Below, one piece after another: positions 31,776 to 40,533 of a stretch of 64,000 nt of DNA. The notes beneath the pieces were generated by a model. That model had not been told where the DNA came from, searched no databases, and saw only the letters and a list, made by a program, of their open reading frames with translations. Both the position numbers and the translations under genes were made by a program. This DNA comes from JAANXG01 sp034520625 (GTDB lineage: Bacteria; Pseudomonadota; Gammaproteobacteria; Arenicellales; JAANXG01), in NCBI GenBank assembly GCA_034520625.1, contig JAXHNI010000004.1, forward strand, positions 310,001 to 374,000, read 5' to 3'. Positions within the stretch are counted from its first letter, which is position 1, and each line of letters begins with the position of its first letter.

Positions 31776-34517
31776 ATGGCGGGAAAAGAACGGGAATCCG
31801 TGACCGCGGGCGTAGACGACGCCCGGCTGCAACAGGCCCTGGAAGACATCGAGTACTCCGGGCGCCAGATGGGCCCGATACTCGGGCGGATCATTGCCGG
31901 CATCGCCATTATCTGGTCGCTGTACCAGATCCTGCTGGCCTCCCCGCTTCCCGTGGCCGCGGACCTGGTCAACATCAAGCGGCCGATATTCCTCGCGTTC
32001 GCTTTCCTGATGTGCTTCCTGATGTTCCCCGTTACCAAGCAGCTCGGGAAGGGCCGAATTCCGGTATACGACATTGTTACGGCGGTCGTCGCGGCCGGTT
32101 GCGCGATGTACCTCGCAGTGATGCACGAGGAGCTGTCATTGCGGCCGGGCCGGATGCTGAGCATGGACGTTTTCGGCATGTCCATTCCGTATGAGCTGCT
32201 TATCGGCGCTTTCGGCGTGCTGCTGCTGCTTGAAGCCACCCGGCGCAGCATCGGCCTGCCACTGGTCATAGTCGCGTTGACGTTCCTGGTGTTCACGCGC
32301 TTCGGCCAGGACTTGAGCAATGTTCTGTATGTGCTCGGCGGCATATTTCTTGCCCTGGGAGCAATGCAGCTCCTGCGCCAGCGCATGATCGGTGCCGCCG
32401 TGCTGCTGATGCTCGGCGCGGTCATCGTTTTTCACGCGGCCACCACCGAAGCGCCCCTGGTACAGATCAGCCACAAAGGCCGGGGCTTTGACTCGCTGAT
32501 CAATTACATGTGGTACGAAAAGGAGGCGATATTCGGCATTCCCATCGATGTCGCGGTGAGCTTCGTTTTCCTGTTCGTGCTGTTCGGTGCACTGCTCGAC
32601 AAGGCGGGGGCGGGGCGATATTTCCTGGATCTTGCGTTTGCCATGGTGGGGCGTTTCCGAGGCGGGCCGGCCAAGGCTGCGATCCTGGCCTCCGGCATGA
32701 CCGGGTCCATATCCGGCTCGTCCATAGCCAACGTCGTCACCACGGGGACCTTCACGATTCCCGTAATGAAGCGGACCGGGTTCCCGGCGATCAAGGCGGG
32801 CGCCATCGAAGTGGCGGCGTCCACCAACGGCCAGATCATGCCGCCGGTAATGGGCGCGGCGGCCTTCGTCATGGCGGAATTCATCGGCATCTCCTATTTC
32901 GACGTGATCGTGGCCGCGGTCATCCCCGCGGTGCTCAGCTACATAGCGCTGTTCTACATATCTCATCTCGAGGCGTTGAAGCTCGGGCTGAAGGGCATGC
33001 CCGATGAGGACGTCCCGCCGCTGAAAAGCACGTTCCTAAGTGGTGTGCACTATATCGTGCCGATATTCATCCTGGTGTACCTGCTGATCATCGAGCGACT
33101 GACTGCGGGCAGCGCCGTGTTCTGGTGCATACTCTGGATGATGCTGACCATGCTGATGGAGCACGCGTTCGCCGAGAACGTGAATCTACGCGACCGCCTT
33201 CTCAGTTATGTGGCGCCCCTGGTGCTTTTCCTGGTACTGGTAAGCCTCATGGCAGCCGGGGTGTTCACCGAAGCGGACGGTACCGAGACCATGAGAGTGG
33301 CGGAAGCCGTCGGCTGGAGCCTGATTCTGGGCGTAGTCGTCCTGGTCGCGCGATTTATCCAACGCTTCCGGCTGGAGGATGGAGAGAAAACCACCGCGGA
33401 TTTGAAGAAAGGACTTGCAGCGATCACCTCCGGGCTGGTGGCGGGGGCGCGCAACATGGTAGGTATCGGCATCGCCATCGCGACGGCCGGCATTATCGTT
33501 GGCGCCGTGGCGGCGTCGGGGCTGAGCAGCAACCTCAGCGGCCTGGTGCAGGGTATCGCCGGCGGTAATATCGCGATTCTGCTGCTGATGACCGCGGTTC
33601 TGGCTCTGGTGCTGGGCATGGGCCTTCCCACCACGGCGAACTACATCGTGGTGGCGGGCATCCTGGCACCGGTGCTGGTGGAGGTGGGCGGCGCCGCCGG
33701 CTACGCCATGCCGCTGATCGCGGTGCACCTGTTCGTTTTCTATTACGGCCTGATGGCGGATTCCACACCGCCCGTGTGCCTGGCGGCGTTCGCGGCGTCG
33801 GCGATCTCGCGCGCCGACCCGCTGCGCACGGGTGTGCAGTCCTTCATGTATGACATCCGCACGGCCGTTCTGCCGATGGTGTTTATATTCAATACCGAGC
33901 TGCTGCTGATCGGCGTCGACAGCTGGACGGTGGGGGTGACGGTATTCCTGGTGTCCCTGCTGGCGATATTCGCATTCAGCTCGCTGACACAGGGTTATTT
34001 TCTGACCCGGGTGCGTTGGTACGAAGGGGTCATGCTGGCGGCCGTCTGCCTGATGCTGTTTCGGCCCGAGCTGTTCATGGACCAGATCTATCCTGATTGG
34101 AAGAAAGCGGACATCGAAAAATTCGTCGCGGGAGAGCTGGATATTCCCGAGGGTCGTATCGTTCGGTTTCAAGTCACCCAGGAAACCGGATATGGGGACC
34201 GCTACCGTATGTACCGGCTGGAGGCGCCACCGCCGGACCAGTCCATCGAGGACGGATACGGTCTGGTCCTGGAGCGTGACGAGCGGGATCCGGATCGCTA
34301 TGCTGCGACTGTCCGGTTCGGGACGCCGGCGGCGGAAGCGGGCATGACATCGTTCCAGGACTATGTGACCGGCATACAGGTCGAGCAGGTCGGTGCGCCG
34401 TCCAAGCGCTGGGTCTACCCGTTTGGATTCCTGCTCATCGGATTGCTGGTCATCTCACAACTCGTCCGGATCCGGCGGGAGAAAAGCACGGCCGGATCGC
34501 CGGCCGGGGGAGGCTGA
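31776..34517 (+). CDS. TRAP transporter fused permease (4TM-12TM type, DctQM fusion)
   Basis: 913-residue inner-membrane protein. An N-terminal DctQ-like unit (about 30-180) is fused to a DctM-like unit with FVFLFVLFGALLDKAGAG, ILASGMTGSISGSSIANVVT, EVAASTNGQIMPPVMGAAAF, LVLGMGLPTTANYIVVAGIL and MADSTPPVCLAAFAASAIS. A C-terminal soluble extension (about 775-890, DUF3394-like) precedes a last transmembrane helix. The fused permease is the normal partner of TAXI receptors. The ATG at 31776 is preferred to 31740 because of GGGGGAAGG just upstream. The next gene, a UspA protein, starts 5 nt after the stop. Confidence 0.92.
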   Translation: MAGKERESVTAGVDDARLQQALEDIEYSGRQMGPILGRIIAGIAIIWSLYQILLASPLPVAADLVNIKRPIFLAFAFLMCFLMFPVTKQLGKGRIPVYDIVTAVVAAGCAMYLAVMHEELSLRPGRMLSMDVFGMSIPYELLIGAFGVLLLLEATRRSIGLPLVIVALTFLVFTRFGQDLSNVLYVLGGIFLALGAMQLLRQRMIGAAVLLMLGAVIVFHAATTEAPLVQISHKGRGFDSLINYMWYEKEAIFGIPIDVAVSFVFLFVLFGALLDKAGAGRYFLDLAFAMVGRFRGGPAKAAILASGMTGSISGSSIANVVTTGTFTIPVMKRTGFPAIKAGAIEVAASTNGQIMPPVMGAAAFVMAEFIGISYFDVIVAAVIPAVLSYIALFYISHLEALKLGLKGMPDEDVPPLKSTFLSGVHYIVPIFILVYLLIIERLTAGSAVFWCILWMMLTMLMEHAFAENVNLRDRLLSYVAPLVLFLVLVSLMAAGVFTEADGTETMRVAEAVGWSLILGVVVLVARFIQRFRLEDGEKTTADLKKGLAAITSGLVAGARNMVGIGIAIATAGIIVGAVAASGLSSNLSGLVQGIAGGNIAILLLMTAVLALVLGMGLPTTANYIVVAGILAPVLVEVGGAAGYAMPLIAVHLFVFYYGLMADSTPPVCLAAFAASAISRADPLRTGVQSFMYDIRTAVLPMVFIFNTELLLIGVDSWTVGVTVFLVSLLAIFAFSSLTQGYFLTRVRWYEGVMLAAVCLMLFRPELFMDQIYPDWKKADIEKFVAGELDIPEGRIVRFQVTQETGYGDRYRMYRLEAPPPDQSIEDGYGLVLERDERDPDRYAATVRFGTPAAEAGMTSFQDYVTGIQVEQVGAPSKRWVYPFGFLLIGLLVISQLVRIRREKSTAGSPAGGG

Positions 34518-34522
34518 AGACC

Positions 34523-34942
34523 ATGTACAAGGAAATCCTTCTTTCCATTGACCTGGAGGACGCCAATTCCTGGCGCAGGGCGCTGCCGACGGCGGTGGAG
34601 TATGCGAAAGCGTTCGGTGCCCGCATCCATGTGATTTCCGTGGTGCCGGAGTTCGGGCTGGTGAGGCAGTTCTTTCCGGACAACTACGAAGATCAGCTCA
34701 AGGAGTCGGTCAAGTCCAAGCTGCATGAATTTACCGCTGAAAATATTCCCGCGGAGATTTCCGTGCAGCACATCATTGCCCACGGCACCATTTACCAGGA
34801 AATCAACAAGGCTGCCGAGAGAATCAACGCGGATCTGATTATCATGGCGTCCCACAGGCCGGAGCTTGGCGACTATCTGCTCGGCCCGAACGCCGCGAGG
34901 GTGGTGCGACACAGCAAGCGGTCGGTGCTTGTGGTCCGGTAG
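34523..34942 (+). CDS. UspA-family protein linked to the TRAP transporter
   Basis: 139-residue universal stress protein. The fold starts KEILLSIDLED and ends with the nucleotide loop LIIMASHRPELGDYLLGPNAARVVRHSKRSVLVV, summarised by the G-x2-G-x9-S-like pattern near residues 108-133, so ATP or AMP binding is plausible. UspA proteins encoded with TRAP systems, for example TeaD in ectoine uptake, dampen transport. The 5 nt spacing to the permease makes the same regulatory role likely here. Confidence 0.88.
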   Translation: MYKEILLSIDLEDANSWRRALPTAVEYAKAFGARIHVISVVPEFGLVRQFFPDNYEDQLKESVKSKLHEFTAENIPAEISVQHIIAHGTIYQEINKAAERINADLIIMASHRPELGDYLLGPNAARVVRHSKRSVLVVR

Positions 34943-34964
34943 GGGCTTTCGATACGATGATCCC

Positions 34965-35439
34965 ATGAGACTCGAGGGATCATGCCACTGCGGGTCGGTG
35001 CGGTTCAGCGTGGAATCCCCGCATCCCTACCCGTTCAATCTCTGCTACTGCTCGATCTGCCGCAAGACGGCGGGCGGCGGCGGATTCGCCATCAACCTGG
35101 GCGCTGACAACCACTCGCTGGACGTTGCCGGCCGGGAGTTCGTCAACGTGTACCGGGCGGCAACCGCCGACGGGAGTCCCGGTGAAGGGCACCGCAGCTT
35201 CTGCAATCGCTGCGGCAGCGCGCTCTGGGTATGGGACAGCCGCTGGCCGGAGCTCCTGCATCCCTTCGCCTCGGCCATTGATACGCCGCTGCCGGTTCCT
35301 CCGGAGCGCACTCACCTCATGCTCGGGTTCAAGAGCGAACTGGGTGCAGCCCTGCGCCGCTGGGGAAGACCGGTGTTTCGAGGAGTATCCCGAGGAGTCC
35401 CTGGCAGCTTGGCACGAGCGCTTGGGACTGACGAGCTGA
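34965..35439 (+). pseudogene. GFA/Mss4-like domain protein, frameshifted near its 3' end
   Basis: Zinc-binding GFA-family protein (glutathione-dependent formaldehyde-activating-like). ATG at 34965; the intact part has SCHCGSVRF, CYCSICRKTAGGGGFA and FCNRCGSALWVWD, giving the full cysteine set, then HLMLGFKS. At about 35330-35337 the frame is lost: it continues into an unrelated tail ending at 35456, whereas the +1 frame directly continues with NWVQPC and FEEYPEESLAAWHERLGLTS, the normal family ending, stopping at 35439. One extra base (in AAGAGCGAACTGG) explains this. Either a recent mutation or an assembly error. Confidence 0.8.
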
Positions 35440-35451
35440 CCGGCGGGGCCA

Positions 35452-35512
35452 TGTAGGTCAGGCTTCAGGCCTGACATGTCAGGCATAAAGCCTGATCTAC
35501 ATGGGCTTCGTT
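35452..35512. repeat. REP-like element, TGTAGGTCAGGC type
   Basis: Two hairpins in tandem: GTCAGGCTTCAGGCCTGAC (35457-35475) and TGTCAGGCATAAAGCCTGAT (35477-35496), bounded by TGTAGGTCA and TCTACATGGG, which are themselves inverted. The second half matches the element at 9803-9840. It separates the broken GFA gene from the convergent DUF2237 gene. Confidence 0.8.
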
Positions 35513-35526
35513 TTGTGAAATCAAGC

Positions 35527-35907
35527 TCAGTTCAGATCGATGGCGTGGGCCTTGAGATCGTCCAGGGCGACGATTTCCAGGGTGCGCTGCTGGGTGCTGC
35601 GCAGGACGACGCGCGGCGCCGCCCCGGCGTCCAGCGCCTGCTGCCAGCGGGCGGCGCACAGGCACCAGCGGTCCCCCGGCTTCAGACCGGGAAAATCGAA
35701 CTCCGGATGCGGCGTCGACAGGTCGTTGCCGCTTGCCTTGCTGAAGGCGAGGAACTCCTCCGTCATGCATGCGCATACGGTATGGAGGCCGAGGTCCTTG
35801 TCGCAGGTCTCGCAGCTCCCGGTCCGGAAGAAGCCCGTCAGCGGCTCAAGGGAGCACAGCTCCAGGGGCTGCCCCAGTACGTTCAATGTCGTGTCGTCGC
35901 CTTTCAC
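35527..35907 (-). CDS. DUF2237 family protein
   Basis: 126-residue cytosolic protein with the DUF2237 pattern: NVLGQPLELCS, LTGFFRTGSCETCDKDLGLH, TVCACMTEEFLAFSKASGNDL, PGLKPGDRWCLCAARWQQAL and APRVVLRSTQQRTLEIV. Four or more conserved cysteines suggest metal binding. Function unknown. The start overlaps the stop of fbaB by 4 nt, so the two are co-expressed. Confidence 0.9.
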   Translation of the reverse strand: MKGDDTTLNVLGQPLELCSLEPLTGFFRTGSCETCDKDLGLHTVCACMTEEFLAFSKASGNDLSTPHPEFDFPGLKPGDRWCLCAARWQQALDAGAAPRVVLRSTQQRTLEIVALDDLKAHAIDLN

Positions 35908-36953
35908 GCCAGTGTTACCTCCGGGTCCAGGTAAACGTCCTGAATGGCGTGCAACAGCGCCACGCCTTCGCGAACCGGCTTCTGGAACGCCTTGCGTCCC
36001 GAGATCAGGCCCATTCCGCCAGCCCGCTTGTTGATGACGGCGGTTCGAACCGCCTGCTGCAGGTCATTGTCGCCGGAACCCCCGCCGGAATTGATCAGCC
36101 CGGCGCGGCCCATATAGCAACAGGCGACCTGGTAGCGGGTCAAGTCCACGGGATGGTCGCTGGTCAATTGTTCGTAGACGCCGGGATGAGTCTTGCCGAA
36201 GCCGACGGCGTTGTAGCCGCCGTTGTTCTCGGCCTGTTTCTGCTTGACGATATCGGCGTCTATCGTGGCGGCGAGGTGGTTGGCCTGGCCCGTGAGGTCG
36301 GCGGCGGCGTGGTAGTCGGTCCCGTCCTTCTTGAAACCGCTGTTGCGCAGGTACGCCCACAGTATGGTGGCCATGCCCAGCTCATGGGCGTGCTGGAAGG
36401 CCTCGCTGATCTCCTGGATCTGGCGGCGTGATTCCGGCGACCCATAGTAAATCGTTGCTCCCACGGCCGCAGCCCCCATGTCGAATGCCTGGTCGACGCT
36501 GGCGAACAGCGTCTGGTCATGTATGTTCGGACAGGTGAGCAGCTCATTGTGGTTGATCTTCAGGATCATGGGAATCCGATGCGCATAATCCCGTGCTACC
36601 GAAGCGAGCACCCCGAGTGTCGAGGCGACGGCGTTGCAGCCGCCGTCGATGGCGAGCTCGAATATCCCGGCCGGGTCGAAAAAGCGGGGATTGGGCGCGA
36701 ACGAGGCGCCCGCTGAATGCTCCACACCCTGGTCTACAGGCAGGATTGAGAGATATCCGGTACCCCCCAGACGCCCGTGTTGAAACATGGCGCCGAGGTT
36801 CCTGAGCACCGCCGGCTTGCGATTCTTCTTGGCGACGACGCGGTCAATGTAGTCGGGCCCGGGAAGGTGCAGCGTGGAGGCCGGAATGGTTGCGCAGGAG
36901 TGCGACAGCAGGGACTCGCTCTCCTCACCAAGTATTCGCGCGATATCGGTCAT
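35904..36953 (-). CDS. fbaB: Class I fructose-bisphosphate aldolase (FbaB)
   Basis: 349-residue DhnA-type class I aldolase, nearly colinear with E. coli FbaB (350 residues): GTGYLSILPVDQGVEHSAGA, DGGCNAVASTLGVL, MILKINHNELL, TILWAYLRNSGFKKDG and the Schiff-base lysine region DADIVKQKQAENNGGYNA, then RAGLINSGGGSGDND. It cleaves fructose 1,6-bisphosphate or, in gluconeogenic organisms, forms it. Given the acid-degrading gene content here, a gluconeogenic role is reasonable (inference). Complete; translationally coupled to the DUF2237 gene. Confidence 0.95.
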   Translation of the reverse strand: MTDIARILGEESESLLSHSCATIPASTLHLPGPDYIDRVVAKKNRKPAVLRNLGAMFQHGRLGGTGYLSILPVDQGVEHSAGASFAPNPRFFDPAGIFELAIDGGCNAVASTLGVLASVARDYAHRIPMILKINHNELLTCPNIHDQTLFASVDQAFDMGAAAVGATIYYGSPESRRQIQEISEAFQHAHELGMATILWAYLRNSGFKKDGTDYHAAADLTGQANHLAATIDADIVKQKQAENNGGYNAVGFGKTHPGVYEQLTSDHPVDLTRYQVACCYMGRAGLINSGGGSGDNDLQQAVRTAVINKRAGGMGLISGRKAFQKPVREGVALLHAIQDVYLDPEVTLA

Positions 36954-37049
36954 GCATGGTTTCTCGTTGGTAATTCCGGTACAGCGCTGGATGATAATCC
37001 GGTCCGCTGATAGGTGCCGGATCGCCGCGGCGCTCCGGTGAGGCGGGAA

Positions 37050-37934
37050 TTATACCGAAATACCGCTTGCCCGGTGCCGCCGCCGCGCCTGGTCGACGCT
37101 GTATATCAGCAGGCCGGTCCAGATGAGGGCGAAGCTGAACGCATCGCCGGTCGTGAATAATTCGCCGAAGGCGAACACCGCCAGCAGAAACTGCAGCGAC
37201 GGGGCGATGTACTGCAGAAATCCGATCGCCATGAGAGGAATCTGGTTTGCGGCGGACGCGAACAGCACCAGGGGCAGCGCGGTGACCAGTCCGGCCATCA
37301 TGAGGTAGAAGCTGAAGGCGGGTCCGAGGGTGCCGAACGTGATCTGGCCGGCGGCGGCCAGCCAGGCGAGCCACGCCAGAGCGGCGGGGATCAGCACGAT
37401 GGTTTCCACGCACAGTCCTGCTACGGGGTCGGCTTGGTATTTCTTCCGCAGGGTGCCGTACAGGGCGAAGCTCACCGCCAGGCACAGGGAAATCCAGGGT
37501 ATGCGGCCGAGGGCCAGCAAGGGTACGGAAACGCCCGCAATCGCGAAAACCAGAGCGAACTTCTGCAGCGGGGTCATGCGCTCGCCGTAGAACAGGTATC
37601 CGAACAGGCAGTTGATGAGGGGACAGATGAAGTATCCCAGGCTCGCCTGCAGCGCATGCTGGTTGTTGACGGCCCAGATGAATACGAGCCAGTTGAACGC
37701 GATGATCAGTGAGGTGAGCAGCAGGCCACGCCGGAGCCGGCTGCTTGCAAGGGTCTCCTTGAGAACGGCCCAGCGCCGGGTGGCATACAGGAACCCCAGC
37801 AGCATCAGCGCCGACCAGACCACCCGGTGCGCAAGAATCTCGTCGGCGGAGGCCTCCTGGACGAGCTTGAAATAGACCGGGAAGCAGCCCCAGAGGGTGA
37901 ATGCCAGGACCCCGTGCAGGAAAGGCTTGTTCAT
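37050..37934 (-). CDS. rarD: EamA-family transporter RarD
   Basis: 294-residue inner-membrane protein with about ten transmembrane helices in two EamA repeats. The N terminus HGVLAFTLWGCFPVYFKLVQ and ILAHRVVWSALML are RarD signatures, as are WAVNNQHALQASLGYFICPL and MAIGFLQYIAPSLQFLLAVF. RarD proteins are presumed drug/metabolite exporters; the substrate is unknown. Stand-alone gene on the minus strand. Confidence 0.92.
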   Translation of the reverse strand: MNKPFLHGVLAFTLWGCFPVYFKLVQEASADEILAHRVVWSALMLLGFLYATRRWAVLKETLASSRLRRGLLLTSLIIAFNWLVFIWAVNNQHALQASLGYFICPLINCLFGYLFYGERMTPLQKFALVFAIAGVSVPLLALGRIPWISLCLAVSFALYGTLRKKYQADPVAGLCVETIVLIPAALAWLAWLAAAGQITFGTLGPAFSFYLMMAGLVTALPLVLFASAANQIPLMAIGFLQYIAPSLQFLLAVFAFGELFTTGDAFSFALIWTGLLIYSVDQARRRHRASGISV

Positions 37935-38065
37935 CCGGCAGCGGCCGTTCGTGGACCTGAAGGGATCAACGCAGGTATTCGGCCGGTATCAGCGACGTAT
38001 ACAGGCGGCATGCCGCAGGGCGGGAATGCTTTCCGCCGCGCAGATCCGGGCGGCGGGGCCGGTGC

Positions 38066-38094
38066 GGGGCGCGCCGGCACGGGCGGCGCGCCCC
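38066..38094 (-). terminator. Strong GC hairpin after the 87-residue ORF
   Basis: GGGGCGCGCC (38066-38075) and GGCGCGCCCC (38085-38094) form a perfect 10-bp stem with a 9-nt loop, 7 nt after the stop of the minus-strand gene at 38102. There is no T run, so termination would need help from Rho, or the hairpin protects the 3' end. Confidence 0.55.
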
Positions 38095-38101
38095 GGATCC
38101 A

Positions 38102-38365
38102 TCAGCGTTTGCGAGCAGATCGTTTGGGGTTGATGCGCTCTTCCATCTGGTTGGTGCACTCTTTCAGGTACGCCATGACTTCCTTCTTGTTGCCGCGGCG
38201 GTAGCCGGTGATCGGGGAGCCCGGGTTGTGTATCACGTAACGATACCAATCCGAGCCGTCGGCGCCGGCCGGGCCCTTGGTTTTGGTAAGCTCTATTACT
38301 GTGCAACGGAGTTTGACCGTTGTAGTCTCGATATCGGTGTCGACCTTACTTGCTACTTCAGTCAT
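38102..38365 (-). CDS. Hypothetical small basic-tailed protein
   Basis: 87-residue protein with no domain I recognise. It has the readable core DWYRYVIHNPGSPITGYRRGNKKEVMAYLKECTNQMEERIN, with IHNPGSPITGYR as its most motif-like part, and ends in a basic tail RINPKRSARKR. The aromatic/glycine turn and basic end suggest nucleic-acid or ribosome-related binding, but this is a guess. It has ordinary codon use, a 245 bp upstream region and a strong hairpin downstream, consistent with a real single-gene unit. Confidence 0.7.
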   Translation of the reverse strand: MTEVASKVDTDIETTTVKLRCTVIELTKTKGPAGADGSDWYRYVIHNPGSPITGYRRGNKKEVMAYLKECTNQMEERINPKRSARKR

Positions 38366-38610
38366 AAAATATTTCCCGGTTGAAGCGTTCCCTTACGTGG
38401 ACGTCCCGCCGCCCGGTGGGCCCGGTTCGGATAGTGGAATTGCCCGTATGACTCGCCGGCCCCGCCTAAAGCGGCCTGGAGTGTGGTTTTAGAGAAAACT
38501 GCACGTAAGACGAGGGATTTCAGGCACATTTGCCATTATACCGGAAAAACCCGTGTTTTGGCACCCGGTCTAGGGAGTTGGCGCCAATTTCGCGGAAAAT
38601 CCCCTTAAGT

Positions 38611-40518
38611 TCATGATTTTTGCAGTATCTGCTGCAATTCCTCGAGCTCCGCCCATCGCTCGACCGCCCGCGACAGCTCGACTTCCTTCTCCCTCAGGGT
38701 TTTCAGCAGTTCGCTGTATTCGCCGTGGGGCCGGTTGTAGAGATCCGGGTCGCCGGCCTGTTCCTGGAGCCGGGCGACTTCGTGCTCGAGTGTCTCGATA
38801 CGGTCCGGGAGCTGCTCGAGCTCCAGCTTGTGCTTGTAGGAGAGCTTGGCAGCGGGTTTTCGCGCCTTCCCGGTGCCGGCGCCATCGCCCCGGGCCCGGA
38901 CCTCGGAGGCAGGGCGGTCGCGTTCCCGCAAGGGCCGTTGCCTGCGCTCCCAGTCGCTGTAGCTCCCGATGTACTCCCTGATCCGGCCGCCGGGCTCGAA
39001 AACCAGCACGCTGGTGACGACGTTGTCGAGAAACTGCCGGTCGTGACTGACAACAATGAGGGTACCGGGATACTCTGCGAGACGCGCCTCGAGTATCTCG
39101 AGCGTTTCCACGTCGAGATCGTTGGTGGGTTCGTCGAGGACCAGGAGATTGGAGGGCCGGGTGAACAACTTTGCGAGTATGATGCGGTTGGTCTCGCCGC
39201 CGGACAGGGACTTGACGGGGCTCCTGATGCGTTTGGGGCTGAACAGGAATCCCTTCAGATAACCGATGATGTGTCGTTGCTTGCCGTTGATGTCCACGTA
39301 GTCGCGGCCGTCTCCCACCACTTCCGCCACCGTCTTTTCCGGGTCGAGCTCCCGCCGCAGCTGGTCGAAATAACCGATCTCCAGGCCCGTGCCCAGCTTC
39401 ACGGTTCCCTCCTGCGGCGCAATCTCGCCCAGGAGGATGCGCAGGAGTGTCGTCTTCCCGACGCCGTTGTTGCCGATGAGTCCCACACGGTCGCCGCGCA
39501 TGATCCTGAGAGAGAGCTGGTCGATCAGCGCCTCGTTTCCGTAGCGGTGGGAGATGTTGCGGGCTTCGATCACCTTGCGCCCGGACCGCTCGGCTTCTTC
39601 CACGTGGATGCGCGGCCCCGCCTGGGGTGCGATCCGTTTTGATCGCTCCTCGCGCATGGTTTGCAGGGCCCGCACCCGGCCCTCGTTGCGCTTGCGGCGG
39701 GCCTTCAGGCCCTGGCGAATCCAGGTTTCCTCCCGCGCGAGCTTTCTGTCGAACTCCCGGTGCTGGTCGGCCTCCGCCTGCAGCGCCTGCTCCTTCCGGG
39801 CCAGGTACGCCCGGTAATCGCCGGGCCAGCTGGTGATGCGGCCGCGGTCCAGCTCGACAATGCGGGTCGCGAGTCTCTGCAGGAAAGCGCGGTCGTGGGT
39901 AATGAACAGGACGCTGCCGCCGAATCCCCGAACCCGGTCCTCGAGCCAGCGAATGGAGGCGAGATCCAGGTGGTTCGTGGGCTCGTCCAGCAGCAGGAGG
40001 TCGGGGTTGTTGACCAGCGCCCTGGCGAGGCTCACCCGCCGCCGCCAGCCGCCGGACAATTCCGCGAGCCGGCGGTCTCCGGTTAGTCCCATCTCGGTCA
40101 TGACGGCGTTCACCCGCTGTTCGATGTTCCAGCCGCCCTTCGCTTCAATGCGGTTCTCGAGGCGGGCCAGGAAGCGCGTTTCCCGCTCCGTGGAAGCCTC
40201 GGCAGATTTTCGCTCGTAGGCGTCAATCCATTCCTTGAGACCGGACAAGCCCCCGGCGACGACTTCCGTCACCGTGAGATCCTGCTCCGCGGGCAGCGCC
40301 TGTTCCAGGCGGCTGACGACGATGTCGGGAGGGCGGCGGATCTCGCCCCGATCCGGCTGCAGATCCCCCGCGATCAGCTTCAGCATAGAGGATTTTCCGG
40401 CGCCGTTGCGCCCGATCAGGCACACACGCTCTCCGGCCTCCATGGTGAAGCCGGCGTCCACTAACAGCGGCTGGTCGCCGAACTCCAGGCAGACCTTGTC
40501 GAAGGCGACGAGATTCAC
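38611..40518 (-). CDS. uup: ABC-F ATPase Uup
   Basis: 635-residue cytosolic ABC-F protein with two nucleotide-binding domains. Domain 1 has GRNGAGKSSMLKLI, LSGGWRRRVSLARAL and LLLDEPTNHLD. Domain 2 has GNNGVGKTTLLRILL, LSGGETNRIILAKL and LVLDEPTNDLD. A linker rich in KQEALQAEADQHREFDRKL lies between them, and a C-terminal coiled-coil DNA-binding region (about 560-635) marks Uup rather than EttA or YheS. Uup acts in ribosome function and limits precise excision of transposons. Both sites are intact. Confidence 0.93.
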   Translation of the reverse strand: MNLVAFDKVCLEFGDQPLLVDAGFTMEAGERVCLIGRNGAGKSSMLKLIAGDLQPDRGEIRRPPDIVVSRLEQALPAEQDLTVTEVVAGGLSGLKEWIDAYERKSAEASTERETRFLARLENRIEAKGGWNIEQRVNAVMTEMGLTGDRRLAELSGGWRRRVSLARALVNNPDLLLLDEPTNHLDLASIRWLEDRVRGFGGSVLFITHDRAFLQRLATRIVELDRGRITSWPGDYRAYLARKEQALQAEADQHREFDRKLAREETWIRQGLKARRKRNEGRVRALQTMREERSKRIAPQAGPRIHVEEAERSGRKVIEARNISHRYGNEALIDQLSLRIMRGDRVGLIGNNGVGKTTLLRILLGEIAPQEGTVKLGTGLEIGYFDQLRRELDPEKTVAEVVGDGRDYVDINGKQRHIIGYLKGFLFSPKRIRSPVKSLSGGETNRIILAKLFTRPSNLLVLDEPTNDLDVETLEILEARLAEYPGTLIVVSHDRQFLDNVVTSVLVFEPGGRIREYIGSYSDWERRQRPLRERDRPASEVRARGDGAGTGKARKPAAKLSYKHKLELEQLPDRIETLEHEVARLQEQAGDPDLYNRPHGEYSELLKTLREKEVELSRAVERWAELEELQQILQKS

Positions 40519-40533
40519 GGACGGGGATGCGCC

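Noticed and set aside
33186..34172. 328-codon minus-strand frame inside the TRAP permease gene
   Set aside because: H/R/Q-rich shadow of a strongly supported membrane protein gene.
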